Positions 6,081 to 13,361 of a DNA stretch of 14,266 nucleotides are shown here, in pieces. Position numbers and translations under genes: made by a program. The DNA is from Clostridia bacterium. Lineage in GTDB: Bacteria; Bacillota; Clostridia; Christensenellales; UBA3700. The stretch spans positions 1 to 14,266 of the forward strand of contig CAAGRV010000171.1 in assembly GCA_900772745.1 (NCBI GenBank), in the 5' to 3' direction. Position 1 is the stretch's first letter. Every line of letters starts with the position of its first letter. The notes beneath the pieces were generated by a model. It worked only from the letters and a program-made list of their open reading frames with translations, was not told the DNA's origin and searched no databases.

Positions 6081-6142
6081 GATTTGCTTTATGATATGAC
6101 TTTGATTTCAAGTCCAAATTTCTTCTACTTTTCATAACAGAC

Positions 6143-6173
6143 AAAAAAAAATACCGACCATTTGGTCGGCATA
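6143..6173 (-). terminator. Intrinsic terminator after rpsU
   Basis: On the minus strand, ATGCCGACC-AAAT-GGTCGGTAT forms a 9-bp stem (one G-U wobble) followed by nine Ts. It begins just after the rpsU stop codon and closes the prmA-to-rpsU region. Confidence 0.94.
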
Positions 6174-6177
6174 ATTT

Positions 6178-6354
6178 TTACGCTTTGTTTCTCTTGCGTG
6201 CGGCTTCGGCTTTCTTCTTACGCTTTACGCTTGGCTTTTCGTAAGCTTCACGTTTACGCAACTCGCCAATGATACCATCTCTAGCACATTTACGCTTAAA
6301 TCTTCTGATTGCGCTGTCCAAAGATTCGTTTTCACCTACTTTGACTGTTGACAT
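6178..6354 (-). CDS. rpsU: 30S ribosomal protein bS21
   Basis: bS21 is a small basic protein of the 30S subunit, located near the anti-Shine-Dalgarno end of 16S rRNA. The 58-residue product shows the family core: VGENESLDSAIRRFKRKC, then GIIGELRKREAYEKPS and a Lys/Arg-rich tail. The ATG at 6354 is chosen because AAAGGAGG (6371-6364) lies 9 nt upstream; an in-frame GTG at 6375 precedes that site and is rejected. It is the last gene after hit, has its own consensus promoter and ends at a strong terminator. Read-through from hit is also possible because no terminator separates them. Confidence 0.96.
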   Translation of the reverse strand: MSTVKVGENESLDSAIRRFKRKCARDGIIGELRKREAYEKPSVKRKKKAEAARKRNKA

Positions 6355-6396
6355 TCCTACTCGCCTCCTTTCCACGCTTGGTATTATTTCTATTAC

Positions 6397-6425
6397 ATAT
6401 TATCTTATTCTCGGCTGATTGTCAA
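6397..6425 (-). promoter_or_regulatory. rpsU promoter
   Basis: On the minus strand, a perfect -35 TTGACA (6425-6420), a 17-nt spacer and -10 TAATAT (6402-6397). Predicted start is near 6390, giving a leader of about 36 nt containing AAAGGAGG. It lies between the hit stop codon and rpsU, so rpsU can be made independently of the modification operon. Confidence 0.85.
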
Positions 6426-6447
6426 ACATTTTACACATATTTGTTGA

Positions 6448-6786
6448 TTAGTTCATCTTTTCGCCAAGTTGCTCGCCACCCAACAAATGGATATGCAAGT
6501 GCATCACGCTTTGGCAACCGAATTTGCCCTTGTTGGACACAATGCGGTAGCCGTCGTCAAGTCCCATCTCTTTGGCAATTTCGCCCAATTTCTTTATCAT
6601 TCTGCCCACTACCATAGCACGCTTGTCATCAAGCTCTCCAATGTCCGCAAAATGCTCTTTTGGAATGGCTAGCAAATGCACCTTGGCTTGGGGATTGACG
6701 TCATTGATGACGATAAATTCATCGTTCTCGAACACTCTTGGGCTAGGAATTTCCCCTGCCACAATCTTACAAAAAATACAATCCAT
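6448..6786 (-). CDS. HIT (histidine triad, HINT-type) family protein
   Basis: HIT proteins of the HINT branch are nucleotide hydrolases or transferases, typically acting on purine nucleoside phosphoramidates. The 112-residue product has the normal length. It begins DCIFCKIVAGEIPS, with Cys3 and Cys6 as in zinc-binding HINT members, followed by NPQAKVHLLAIPKEH (31-45). The catalytic triad motif HLHIHLL places His96, His98 and His100. Start at 6786 is supported by AAGGAG 6-7 nt upstream, which is inside the end of mtaB; only 3 nt separate the mtaB stop from the hit ATG, so the two are translationally linked. The physiological substrate cannot be read from sequence. Confidence 0.94.
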   Translation of the reverse strand: MDCIFCKIVAGEIPSPRVFENDEFIVINDVNPQAKVHLLAIPKEHFADIGELDDKRAMVVGRMIKKLGEIAKEMGLDDGYRIVSNKGKFGCQSVMHLHIHLLGGEQLGEKMN

Positions 6787-6789
6787 AAT

Positions 6790-8037
6790 TCACTCCTTTA
6801 CTATTTGGCAAACAAGTTCGCCGTTTTTTATTTGTTTTCCCACTGCTCTGACAAGACTGCCTTCTTCGGCATCTTCCACCAAACAGCGGATATATTCTCG
6901 GCTGTATCCAGCCATCATATCGCCTTGTTTTTCTTCGACAAGAATCTCGACTTCTCTGCCCAAAAACTCCGCCAAATACTTATCTTTGCTAGCTTTGCCA
7001 ATCTCAATCATCTTGTCACGCCTTGCTTTGGCAACTTCGCCACCTATCTGTTCAAGTCTACTTGCCACAGTTCCTTTACGTGGCGAATAAACAAAGACGT
7101 GCACTTGTCCAAAGCCCACGCTGTCGACGAATTGTTCGCTCTCCACAGCTTGCTCGTCGCTCTCTGCCGGGAAAGCGCAAATCACGTCGGTAGTAATGCC
7201 TGCGAGCGGATAAAACTCCCTGATAAGCTCAACTCTCGACATATACTCGGCGTTGGTATATTTGCGATTCATACGTTTGAGCACGCCGTTGCTACCGCTT
7301 TGCAAACTCAAATGGAATTGGGGACAAAAAGCATAAAGCTGGGTGCAAACTTCGAGCAATTCTCGAGTCACCACGCCCACTTCGAGCGAGCCTAGTCTTA
7401 TGCGACATTTGACGCCCCTGAGCTGTCCTAAAAGCTCTACAAGCGAACTTCCCGTATCTTTGCCATACGACGATATATCGATGCCTGTAAGCACGATTTC
7501 TTTGCAATTTTCCGCCAAACTCATACATTCGTCAACGACTGACTGAGCATCTCTAGAACGATTCCTACCACGCAAATATGGTATCAAACAATACGAGCAA
7601 AAATTGTTGCAACCGTCTTGAATTTTGACATAAGCACGGGTACGCTCAACGATTGTATGGAAGTTGTTTTCATACTTGGTAGGCAACTCGTCCACCAACA
7701 CGCCCTCGTCTTCCAGCTTGTCCACCAGTGACGCTTTGTTCGCCACCCCTGACACGTAAGTTACGCCTTGTTTGTGTGCAAATTGCTCGGCATCATTTTG
7801 AGATGCACAACCGCAAACAATAACTTTTCCATTGGGATTGAAACTCAAACACCTGCCCACACATTGGCGAGATTTCCGCTCCGCCTCGTTGGTTACGGCG
7901 CAAGTATTGAGAATATAAACGTCGGCGTATTCTAGCTCTTCCACCACTTCATATCCACGACGTCTAAGCTCGCCCACCAAGCTGTCGCATTCGTATTGGT
8001 TGACCTTGCAACCAAGATTGTACACCACTATTTTCAT
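6790..8037 (-). CDS. mtaB: tRNA N6-threonylcarbamoyladenosine-37 methylthiotransferase MtaB
   Basis: MtaB is a radical-SAM enzyme that converts t6A37 to ms2t6A in tRNAs reading ANN codons. The 415-residue product has the three-domain layout of the family. The N-terminal domain has NLGC (Cys10), NTCAVT (Cys46) and CGCASQ (Cys77), ligands of the auxiliary 4Fe-4S cluster. The radical-SAM motif DGCNNFCSYC is at Cys143, Cys147 and Cys150. The C-terminal TRAM region is at about 355-415. FxYSPRKGT is close to the family's YSPRxGT. The ATG at 8037 overlaps the rsmE stop by 4 nt (ATGA), has AAGGAG about 10 nt upstream, and matches the family start MKIVVYNLGCKVNQYE; an in-frame extension to 8100 is rejected. 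The NLGCKVN start favours MtaB over MiaB or RimO. Confidence 0.95.
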   Translation of the reverse strand: MKIVVYNLGCKVNQYECDSLVGELRRRGYEVVEELEYADVYILNTCAVTNEAERKSRQCVGRCLSFNPNGKVIVCGCASQNDAEQFAHKQGVTYVSGVANKASLVDKLEDEGVLVDELPTKYENNFHTIVERTRAYVKIQDGCNNFCSYCLIPYLRGRNRSRDAQSVVDECMSLAENCKEIVLTGIDISSYGKDTGSSLVELLGQLRGVKCRIRLGSLEVGVVTRELLEVCTQLYAFCPQFHLSLQSGSNGVLKRMNRKYTNAEYMSRVELIREFYPLAGITTDVICAFPAESDEQAVESEQFVDSVGFGQVHVFVYSPRKGTVASRLEQIGGEVAKARRDKMIEIGKASKDKYLAEFLGREVEILVEEKQGDMMAGYSREYIRCLVEDAEEGSLVRAVGKQIKNGELVCQIVKE

Positions 8038-8762
8038 TGGCTGAGCTCTCCTTTTTCGTAAAGTACCAAACTTGTTGCCACTATGGTGGCAGTTTCGCAT
8101 CTCAAAATGCGTTTTCCAAGGCTTACAACTTGTGCGCCTATGCTCTTTGCTTTGTCCACTTCCGACTGGTCAAAACCGCCCTCGCTACCCACAATGATAG
8201 CAATTTTGCTTGCTTTGTCCAGTCCTTTTACTTCGCCTATTTTTCCGCAAGTTGCATTCTCATACGGCAAAATAATCGTGTCACAATCTTTGATTTTGCA
8301 CAGCATTTCGTCGAACTCTAACAAGTCGTCTACCTTGACTTTTTCCGCTCTGCCACATTGTTTGCTAGCTTCGACGGATATGCGAGAGAGTCTGTCGCTG
8401 TTGAACTTGCTCTCGGCTACGAATTGCGACCTAAATGGCAAAATTTCACTCACGCCCAGCTCCACTGCCTTTTGGACAATAAAGTCAAGTTTGTCGCCTT
8501 TTGGCAAGGCTTGACAAAGCACGATTTGCACCTTTGGCATACTTTCGTTGACGATGACTTCGTCGATATGCGCCACAGCTTGCGACTTGTCAATGCTGGT
8601 GATTGTGCACATATAATCCAGTCCGTCCCCCATACAAACGACAGCCTTGTAGCCTACCTTGTATCTCAACACTTTGGTAAGGTGCAACAGCTCTTCACCG
8701 CATATAAAAATTTCATCTTCGCACTTATCGCTTGGACTTACAAAAAATCTTTTGATATCCAT
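8034..8762 (-). CDS. rsmE: 16S rRNA (uracil-1498-N3)-methyltransferase RsmE
   Basis: RsmE is a SPOUT-class enzyme that methylates N3 of U1498 in 16S rRNA of the assembled 30S subunit. The 242-residue length is normal. The N-terminal PUA-like domain shows HLTKVLR (27-33). The SPOUT domain has KGDKLDFIVQKAVELG (88-103), the EASKQCGR block (131-138), and the knot SAM site VGSEGGF (191-197) with LGKRILRCETA (215-225), where most family members have LRTETA. The start at 8762 is 1 nt from the prmA stop and lacks a good Shine-Dalgarno site (AGGA is about 12-16 nt away), so it is probably translated by coupling to prmA. Same order as prmA-rsmE-mtaB (yqeT-yqeU-yqeV) in Bacillus. Confidence 0.95.
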   Translation of the reverse strand: MDIKRFFVSPSDKCEDEIFICGEELLHLTKVLRYKVGYKAVVCMGDGLDYMCTITSIDKSQAVAHIDEVIVNESMPKVQIVLCQALPKGDKLDFIVQKAVELGVSEILPFRSQFVAESKFNSDRLSRISVEASKQCGRAEKVKVDDLLEFDEMLCKIKDCDTIILPYENATCGKIGEVKGLDKASKIAIIVGSEGGFDQSEVDKAKSIGAQVVSLGKRILRCETATIVATSLVLYEKGELSQ

Positions 8763-8763
8763 A

Positions 8764-9687
8764 TCACACTTTCATCCTAAAAGCTATCCATTCGCCGTTG
8801 CATTTTCGCTCGGCAATCTTATAATCTTTGCTCTCAAAAGCCTTGATTACGTCGTTTTCTCTATCTTTGATAATGCCAGATATAACCACGTCGCCGTCAT
8901 CTGTCACATAATTTTTGAGATTGTCACTCAGCATTATGAGAATATCGGCGGTAATGTTGGCAAGCACAACGTCATATTTTTTGTTGGTTTTGTCCAACAA
9001 GTTGGCATTGTCCACATACATTTTGTCAGCAACGTTGTTGGCTATCACATTTTCTTTGGCAACTTTGACAGCATTGTCGTCTATGTCATAGCCGTCTACT
9101 TCCCTAGCCCCCAATTTCGCTGCGCAAATTCCCAAAATTCCACTGCCTGTGCCCACGTCAACCACACTCTTTCCGTCCAAACCAATGCTTTGCATAAGCT
9201 CTACGCACATGCTTGTAGTTTCGTGTTGACCAGACCCAAAAGCCGATCCCGCATCAATGCGCACCAAGTACCCGTTGTCTTCCATATCTATCCAACTAGG
9301 ACAAATGGTAATCTTGCCCAATTCCACTGGTTGCTGGGTGGCCTTCCAATTCTCTATCCAATCTTCGTCGTCTACCATAGATTTTTGAATGTCGAGAGAG
9401 CCTAGCTCGAATGGAGAATTTTCTCTAAGAAAGTCCAATCGGGTGGCAAGTTCCGCCATTTTTTCTTGCTCTTCTTCCAATGTAAAATAGCCTTTAACAA
9501 GCACTTTTTCGTCCATATTGAGAACTTCGTCGGACACATAATCCCACAAAACTTGATTTGGGTCGAGATTGTCGAAATCCTCTCTATCATAAATACCCAC
9601 ACCCTTTGAGCCCAGCTCTTCGAAAATGAATGCTACAAGTTCACTTGCTATTGAAGTTGTTTCTATTGTAATTTCTCTAAGTTTCAT
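8764..9687 (-). CDS. prmA: Ribosomal protein L11 methyltransferase PrmA
   Basis: PrmA methylates several amino groups of ribosomal protein uL11, using S-adenosylmethionine. The 307-residue product has the N-terminal substrate-recognition domain, a linker with DWIENWK (109-115), the FGSGQHETT motif (150-158), SAM motif I VVDVGTGSGIL (185-195) and the ANITADIL block (243-250). The ATG at 9687 gives the family start MKLREITIET. There is no Shine-Dalgarno site, and a near-consensus promoter ends 6 nt upstream, so this unit is predicted to begin with a leaderless message. In Bacillus this gene is part of the dnaK operon; here a terminator after dnaJ and this promoter separate it. Confidence 0.95.
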   Translation of the reverse strand: MKLREITIETTSIASELVAFIFEELGSKGVGIYDREDFDNLDPNQVLWDYVSDEVLNMDEKVLVKGYFTLEEEQEKMAELATRLDFLRENSPFELGSLDIQKSMVDDEDWIENWKATQQPVELGKITICPSWIDMEDNGYLVRIDAGSAFGSGQHETTSMCVELMQSIGLDGKSVVDVGTGSGILGICAAKLGAREVDGYDIDDNAVKVAKENVIANNVADKMYVDNANLLDKTNKKYDVVLANITADILIMLSDNLKNYVTDDGDVVISGIIKDRENDVIKAFESKDYKIAERKCNGEWIAFRMKV

Positions 9688-9693
9688 AACTAA

Positions 9694-9722
9694 ATTATAA
9701 AGCAAAACGCTATTATTTTCAA
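9694..9722 (-). promoter_or_regulatory. prmA operon promoter, predicted leaderless
   Basis: On the minus strand, -35 TTGAAA (9722-9717), a 17-nt spacer and a perfect -10 TATAAT (9699-9694), then 6 nt (TTAGTT) and the prmA ATG. Predicted +1 is the A of the ATG at 9687. No ribosome binding site is present. Same geometry as the recG and asp23 promoters. Confidence 0.75.
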
Positions 9723-9780
9723 GTTTTTATTGCAAAAATACCTACTCTTTGTATAAATGTGCTAGATAGCTATTTTTATA

Positions 9781-9812
9781 ACAAAAGAGCTGGTCAGTTG
9801 TCTGGTCAGCTC
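9781..9812 (-). terminator. Intrinsic terminator after dnaJ
   Basis: On the minus strand, GAGCTG-AC-CAG, loop ACAA, CTG-AC-CAGCTC, followed by TTTTGT. The 6-bp and 3-bp helices are separated by an AC/AC internal loop. On the plus strand the same positions are GT/GT and can form tandem G-U pairs, so the hairpin is continuous there, but its T-rich run starts only after a 5-nt gap. The site begins 10 nt past the dnaJ stop. Confidence 0.75.
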
Positions 9813-9822
9813 CTATGTTTTT

Positions 9823-10941
9823 CTATTTTTTATTGTATTTTTTGATTTGCGGATATTGGGAGTCAGAGAGCGATTCTTCGAACTCTTTTAGCAATTTGAT
9901 TTGCTTAGAAGACAATCCCTTTGGAGTTTCCACTTTGACTGTTATATACAAGTCGCCGTAAGAATCTTTGCGGAGCATCTTCATACCATATCCACGCAAT
10001 CTTATCTTTGTGCCCGATTGGGTTGATGGTGGCACTTTGATAGTTGCCATACCTTTCATAGTCTTGATTTGCTTTTCTACGCCGTTCGCCGCATCGAAAA
10101 ATCCTATTGGCAATTCGGTGTACAAGTCCGAGCCTACTCTGCGGAATTCTGGACTATCTACCACGTAAAGCACGAGTACCAAGTTGCCTTTTGGACCGCC
10201 GTTGCGACCACAATTACCTTCGCCACGGATAGTCATATTGATACCGCTGTCCACACCGGCAGGAATGTTTACACTCACAGAAGCCGCCTTGCGTACATAG
10301 CCTGCGCCACGACAAGTGTTACATTTTTCTTCCACAATCTTGCCCTTACCGCCACAATGCGAACATACTATTTGGACTACTTGTTGACCAAAAATTGTGT
10401 TTTGAGTTTTTCTCACCACACCAGAGCCGTTGCAATATGGACAAGTCTTGACAGACGAGCCTTTCTTTGCGCCACTACCGCTACAATCTGGACAAACCTC
10501 GTCACGAGTAATGTTGATAGTTTTCTTGACGCCGTTGTAAGCCTCTTCGAAAGTAAGTGTAACCTTGACTTGAATATCATCGCCTGCTTGTGGAGCATTC
10601 GGATTATTTCTTCCGCCAAAACCGCCCCCGCCAAAGAATGAGCTAAGTATATCCTCGAACCCGCCAAAACCGCCAGAGCCACCGCCAAAGCCTTCAAAGC
10701 CTTGTGGTCCGTCCTCACTGCCGTATTGGTCATAGTTGGAACGCTTTGTTTCATCGCTCAACACTTCGTATGCGTGGTTGATTTCTTTGAATTTTTCTTC
10801 GGCATCTTTCTTTTCTTGTTCGGATGCGTTGGCGAATCTATCTGGGTGCAATTTGATAGCTAACTTTCGATAAGCCGACTTGATTTCAGCTTGGCTAGCA
10901 CCTTTGGACACACCCAAAACTTCGTATAAATCTTTTGCCAT
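9823..10941 (-). CDS. dnaJ: Molecular chaperone DnaJ (type I Hsp40)
   Basis: DnaJ delivers unfolded clients to DnaK and stimulates its ATPase. The 372-residue product has all domains of a type I Hsp40: J domain with HPD at 32-34, a Gly/Phe-rich linker (about 81-112), four zinc-binding CxxCxGxG repeats (Cys150/153, 167/170, 193/196, 207/210) and the client-binding C-terminal domains including GGPKGNL (248-254). The ATG at 10941 is preceded by GGAG at 5-6 nt. It follows dnaK by 48 nt, and that gap holds a terminator-like hairpin ending right at the ribosome binding site. It is the last gene of the heat-shock operon, followed by its own terminator. Confidence 0.97.
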   Translation of the reverse strand: MAKDLYEVLGVSKGASQAEIKSAYRKLAIKLHPDRFANASEQEKKDAEEKFKEINHAYEVLSDETKRSNYDQYGSEDGPQGFEGFGGGSGGFGGFEDILSSFFGGGGFGGRNNPNAPQAGDDIQVKVTLTFEEAYNGVKKTINITRDEVCPDCSGSGAKKGSSVKTCPYCNGSGVVRKTQNTIFGQQVVQIVCSHCGGKGKIVEEKCNTCRGAGYVRKAASVSVNIPAGVDSGINMTIRGEGNCGRNGGPKGNLVLVLYVVDSPEFRRVGSDLYTELPIGFFDAANGVEKQIKTMKGMATIKVPPSTQSGTKIRLRGYGMKMLRKDSYGDLYITVKVETPKGLSSKQIKLLKEFEESLSDSQYPQIKKYNKK

Positions 10942-10950
10942 ATTTTCTCC

Positions 10951-10981
10951 AAAAACCTAGCCTATCACTGGGATAGGCTAG
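10951..10981 (-). terminator. Terminator-like hairpin between dnaK and dnaJ
   Basis: On the minus strand, CTAGCCTATC, loop CCAGT, GATAGGCTAG form a perfect 10-bp stem, then G and five Ts, then the dnaJ Shine-Dalgarno GGAG. It begins 8 nt past the dnaK stop. The T run is short, so it is probably partial: an attenuator, or a hairpin that protects the 3' end of a processed dnaK mRNA. Either would lower DnaJ relative to DnaK. Confidence 0.6.
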
Positions 10982-10989
10982 TCGTTTGA

Positions 10990-12822
10990 TTAGTTGTTTT
11001 GATCGTCGCCGTCAATGATAATATCATCTGGATTGACAGTGCCGTCAGCACTTGCACCTTGTTGTGCTTGCGCTTGCTCTTGGGCAGCTTGGTAAAGCTT
11101 GGTGAAGATAGGAGCGTTTGCTTTGCTCATCTCGTCGATGATTGCTCTTGTCTTCTCTGCATCGTCAGCTGTTGCGAGCTCTTCTTTAGCTTTCTTCAAA
11201 GCCTCGTTCAAAGTGTTCTTGTCTTCTTCGGTAAGCTTGTCGCCAGCCTCTTCCATAGCCTTTTCGGTTGCGAAAATCATTTGGTCAGCGTCATTCTTAG
11301 CGTCTACAAGGTCTTTACGCTTTTTGTCTTCTTCAGCGTACTTTTCAGCCTCTTTGATAGCCTTGTCGATATCGTCATCGCTTAGGTTAGAAGAAGAAGT
11401 GATTGTTACGCTTTGTTTCTTGCCAGTGCCCTTGTCCACAGCAGTTACGTTTACGATACCGTTGGCATCAATATCGAATGTAACTTCGATTTGTGGAATT
11501 CCACGTGGAGCTGGTGGGATACCATCGAGTTGGAATCTTCCAAGCTCTTTGTTGTCGTTCGCCATAGAACGCTCACCTTGGAGCACTCTGATATCTACTG
11601 CGGTTTGGTTGTTGGCAGCAGTTGAGAATACTTGTGATTTGCTTGTAGGAATGGTTGTATTTCTGTCGATAAGTTTAGTAAATACACCGCCCATTGTTTC
11701 GATACCCAAAGAAAGTGGAGTTACGTCGAGGAGCACAACGTCCTTTACGTCGCCAGCAAGTACACCACCTTGGATAGCTGCACCCAAAGCTACGCACTCA
11801 TCAGGGTTGATGCCCTTGAATGGCTCTTTGCCTGTCACGTTCTTAACAGCCTCAACGACAGCAGGAATACGAGTAGAACCACCTACAAGGATAACCTTTG
11901 CAAGGTCAGATGCGCTAAGTTTTGCATCAGCCAAAGCCTTCTTCAAAGGAACCATTGTTCTTGATACAAGGCTAGATGTCATAGCGTCGAATTTTGCTCT
12001 TGTAAGGTCAATGTCAATGTGCTTTGGACCTTCGGCTGTCATTGTGATAAATGGCAAGTTGATATTGGTCTTTGTCACGCCTGAGAGCTCGATTTTAGCT
12101 TTTTCAGCAGCCTCTTTGATTCTTTGCATTGTAGCTGGATCGTTAGGGAGTTTGATACCCTCTTGTTTCTCGAACTCAGATACGATATAGTCAGCCACGA
12201 CTTTATCAAAGTCATCACCGCCGAGTTGAGTGTCGCCATTGGTTGACAAAACTTCAAATACGCCGTCTTCAATTTCGAGAATTGATACGTCGAACGTACC
12301 ACCACCAAGGTCATAAATCAAAACTTTTTGTCCCTTGTTTTCTGCCTTATCCAAGCCGTAAGCTAGTGCAGCTGCGGTTGGCTCGTTGATGATACGGAGC
12401 ACTTCAAGACCTGCGATTTTACCTGCGTCTTTGGTTGCTTGTCTTTGACTATCTGAGAAGTAAGCTGGAACAGTGATAACTGCTTGGCTTACCTTTTCGC
12501 CCAAGAAAGACTCGGCGTCTTCTTTGAGTTTGCTCAAAATCATAGCGCTGATTTCTTGTGGGCTGTAAGATTTGTTGTCGATATTTACTTTATAATCAGA
12601 TCCCATGTGTCTTTTGATAGAACTGATTGTACGAGTAGCATTGGCTACTGCTTGACGCTTAGCTACTTGACCTACAAGTCTTTCGCCGTCTTTTGCAAAA
12701 CCAACTACAGATGGGGTTGTTCTAGCTCCTTCTTTGTTGGCAATAACTGTTGCCTCACCGCCTTCCATAACGGCTACGCACGAATTGGTTGTACCCAAAT
12801 CTATACCAATAATTTTTCCCAT
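10990..12822 (-). CDS. dnaK: Molecular chaperone DnaK (Hsp70)
   Basis: DnaK is the ATP-dependent Hsp70 that binds exposed hydrophobic peptide segments. The 610-residue product shows IGIDLGTTNS (5-14), INEPTAAALAYGL (145-157), DLGGGTFDVS (171-180) and VGGSTRIP (313-320) of the ATPase domain. The linker is VKDVVLLDV (359-367), followed by the beta substrate-binding domain with GRFQLDGIPPAPRGIPQIEV and a helical lid with an acidic, Gln/Ala-rich tail. It lacks the insertion near residue 80 typical of proteobacterial DnaK, as in Gram-positive bacteria. The start at 12822 has AAGGAG about 9 nt upstream. It lies 33 nt after grpE with no terminator between. Codons are biased as expected for an abundant protein. 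Confidence 0.98.
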   Translation of the reverse strand: MGKIIGIDLGTTNSCVAVMEGGEATVIANKEGARTTPSVVGFAKDGERLVGQVAKRQAVANATRTISSIKRHMGSDYKVNIDNKSYSPQEISAMILSKLKEDAESFLGEKVSQAVITVPAYFSDSQRQATKDAGKIAGLEVLRIINEPTAAALAYGLDKAENKGQKVLIYDLGGGTFDVSILEIEDGVFEVLSTNGDTQLGGDDFDKVVADYIVSEFEKQEGIKLPNDPATMQRIKEAAEKAKIELSGVTKTNINLPFITMTAEGPKHIDIDLTRAKFDAMTSSLVSRTMVPLKKALADAKLSASDLAKVILVGGSTRIPAVVEAVKNVTGKEPFKGINPDECVALGAAIQGGVLAGDVKDVVLLDVTPLSLGIETMGGVFTKLIDRNTTIPTSKSQVFSTAANNQTAVDIRVLQGERSMANDNKELGRFQLDGIPPAPRGIPQIEVTFDIDANGIVNVTAVDKGTGKKQSVTITSSSNLSDDDIDKAIKEAEKYAEEDKKRKDLVDAKNDADQMIFATEKAMEEAGDKLTEEDKNTLNEALKKAKEELATADDAEKTRAIIDEMSKANAPIFTKLYQAAQEQAQAQQGASADGTVNPDDIIIDGDDQNN

Positions 12823-12855
12823 ATTCTATTCTCCTTTTCGAAAATTTTTTACTAT

Positions 12856-13359
12856 TTATTTAGCCACAACTACCATACTATGTCTTAGTACAATGTTGTT
12901 GCGTTTGTATCCTTTTTTGAGTTCGCCCACTACCTTTCCAGCGTTCGCCTCGTCGTCAACCGATTGGACAGCATCGTGAAAATTCGGGTTGAATTCTTCT
13001 CCCATTGCCTTGATTTCTTCTACGTTGTATTTGGCTAGCACGTCAAGGAATGTCTTTTTGGTCAGCTCTATGCCCTTACGTTGAGCCTCGTCCTTTTGCG
13101 CCATAATTGCCATATCCAAAAAGTCGGCTACTTGGAGCATATCTTCTATCACGCTGTCCACTCCGTCATTATATCTTTGGGTGGAGAGCGTTGCGTTACG
13201 CTTTTTGTAGTTGTCGAAGTCTGCTTGAAGTCTAAGATATTGACCGCTCAAAACTTCGTATTTGTCATCTTGTTTGGTTTCTTCTTGTTCGCCTGAGAAC
13301 TCAAAGCTTTGTGCTTGATCTTCCATCATTTCTTCTTTTTTTGTTTCTTTCTTTGCCAT
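12856..13359 (-). CDS. grpE: Nucleotide exchange factor GrpE
   Basis: GrpE is the dimeric exchange factor that releases ADP from DnaK. The 167-residue product has a charged, disordered N-terminus (about 1-30), a long helix (about 35-75, including LRLQADFDNYKKR) and a C-terminal beta domain with FNPNFHDAV and GELKKGYKRNNIVLRHSMVVVAK-type end. Most GrpE proteins have LRPAMV where this one has LRHSMV. The ATG at 13359 is chosen because AGGA lies about 6 nt upstream; a TTG two codons earlier would overlap the hrcA stop. The hrcA TGA ends 2 nt before the ATG, so hrcA and grpE are translationally linked. Confidence 0.96.
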   Translation of the reverse strand: MAKKETKKEEMMEDQAQSFEFSGEQEETKQDDKYEVLSGQYLRLQADFDNYKKRNATLSTQRYNDGVDSVIEDMLQVADFLDMAIMAQKDEAQRKGIELTKKTFLDVLAKYNVEEIKAMGEEFNPNFHDAVQSVDDEANAGKVVGELKKGYKRNNIVLRHSMVVVAK

Positions 13360-13361
13360 TT

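Noticed and set aside
6081..6142. Possible small gene or regulatory RNA before the rpsU terminator
   Set aside because: No start codon with a ribosome site, no promoter with correct spacing and no stable hairpin other than the rpsU terminator was seen.
8035..8100. Upstream in-frame start for mtaB (and similar extensions for fakA to 5225, asp23 to 5619, prmA to 9705, rpsU to 6375)
   Set aside because: Homology begins at the downstream Met in each case, and where a Shine-Dalgarno site exists it also points to the downstream start. The extra N-terminal residues look unlike the family and overlap the preceding gene, promoter or ribosome site.
12835..12844. TTTTCGAAAA palindrome between grpE and dnaK
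   Set aside because: Too short and AT-rich to be a terminator, and it merges with the dnaK ribosome binding site; no promoter could be placed around it.
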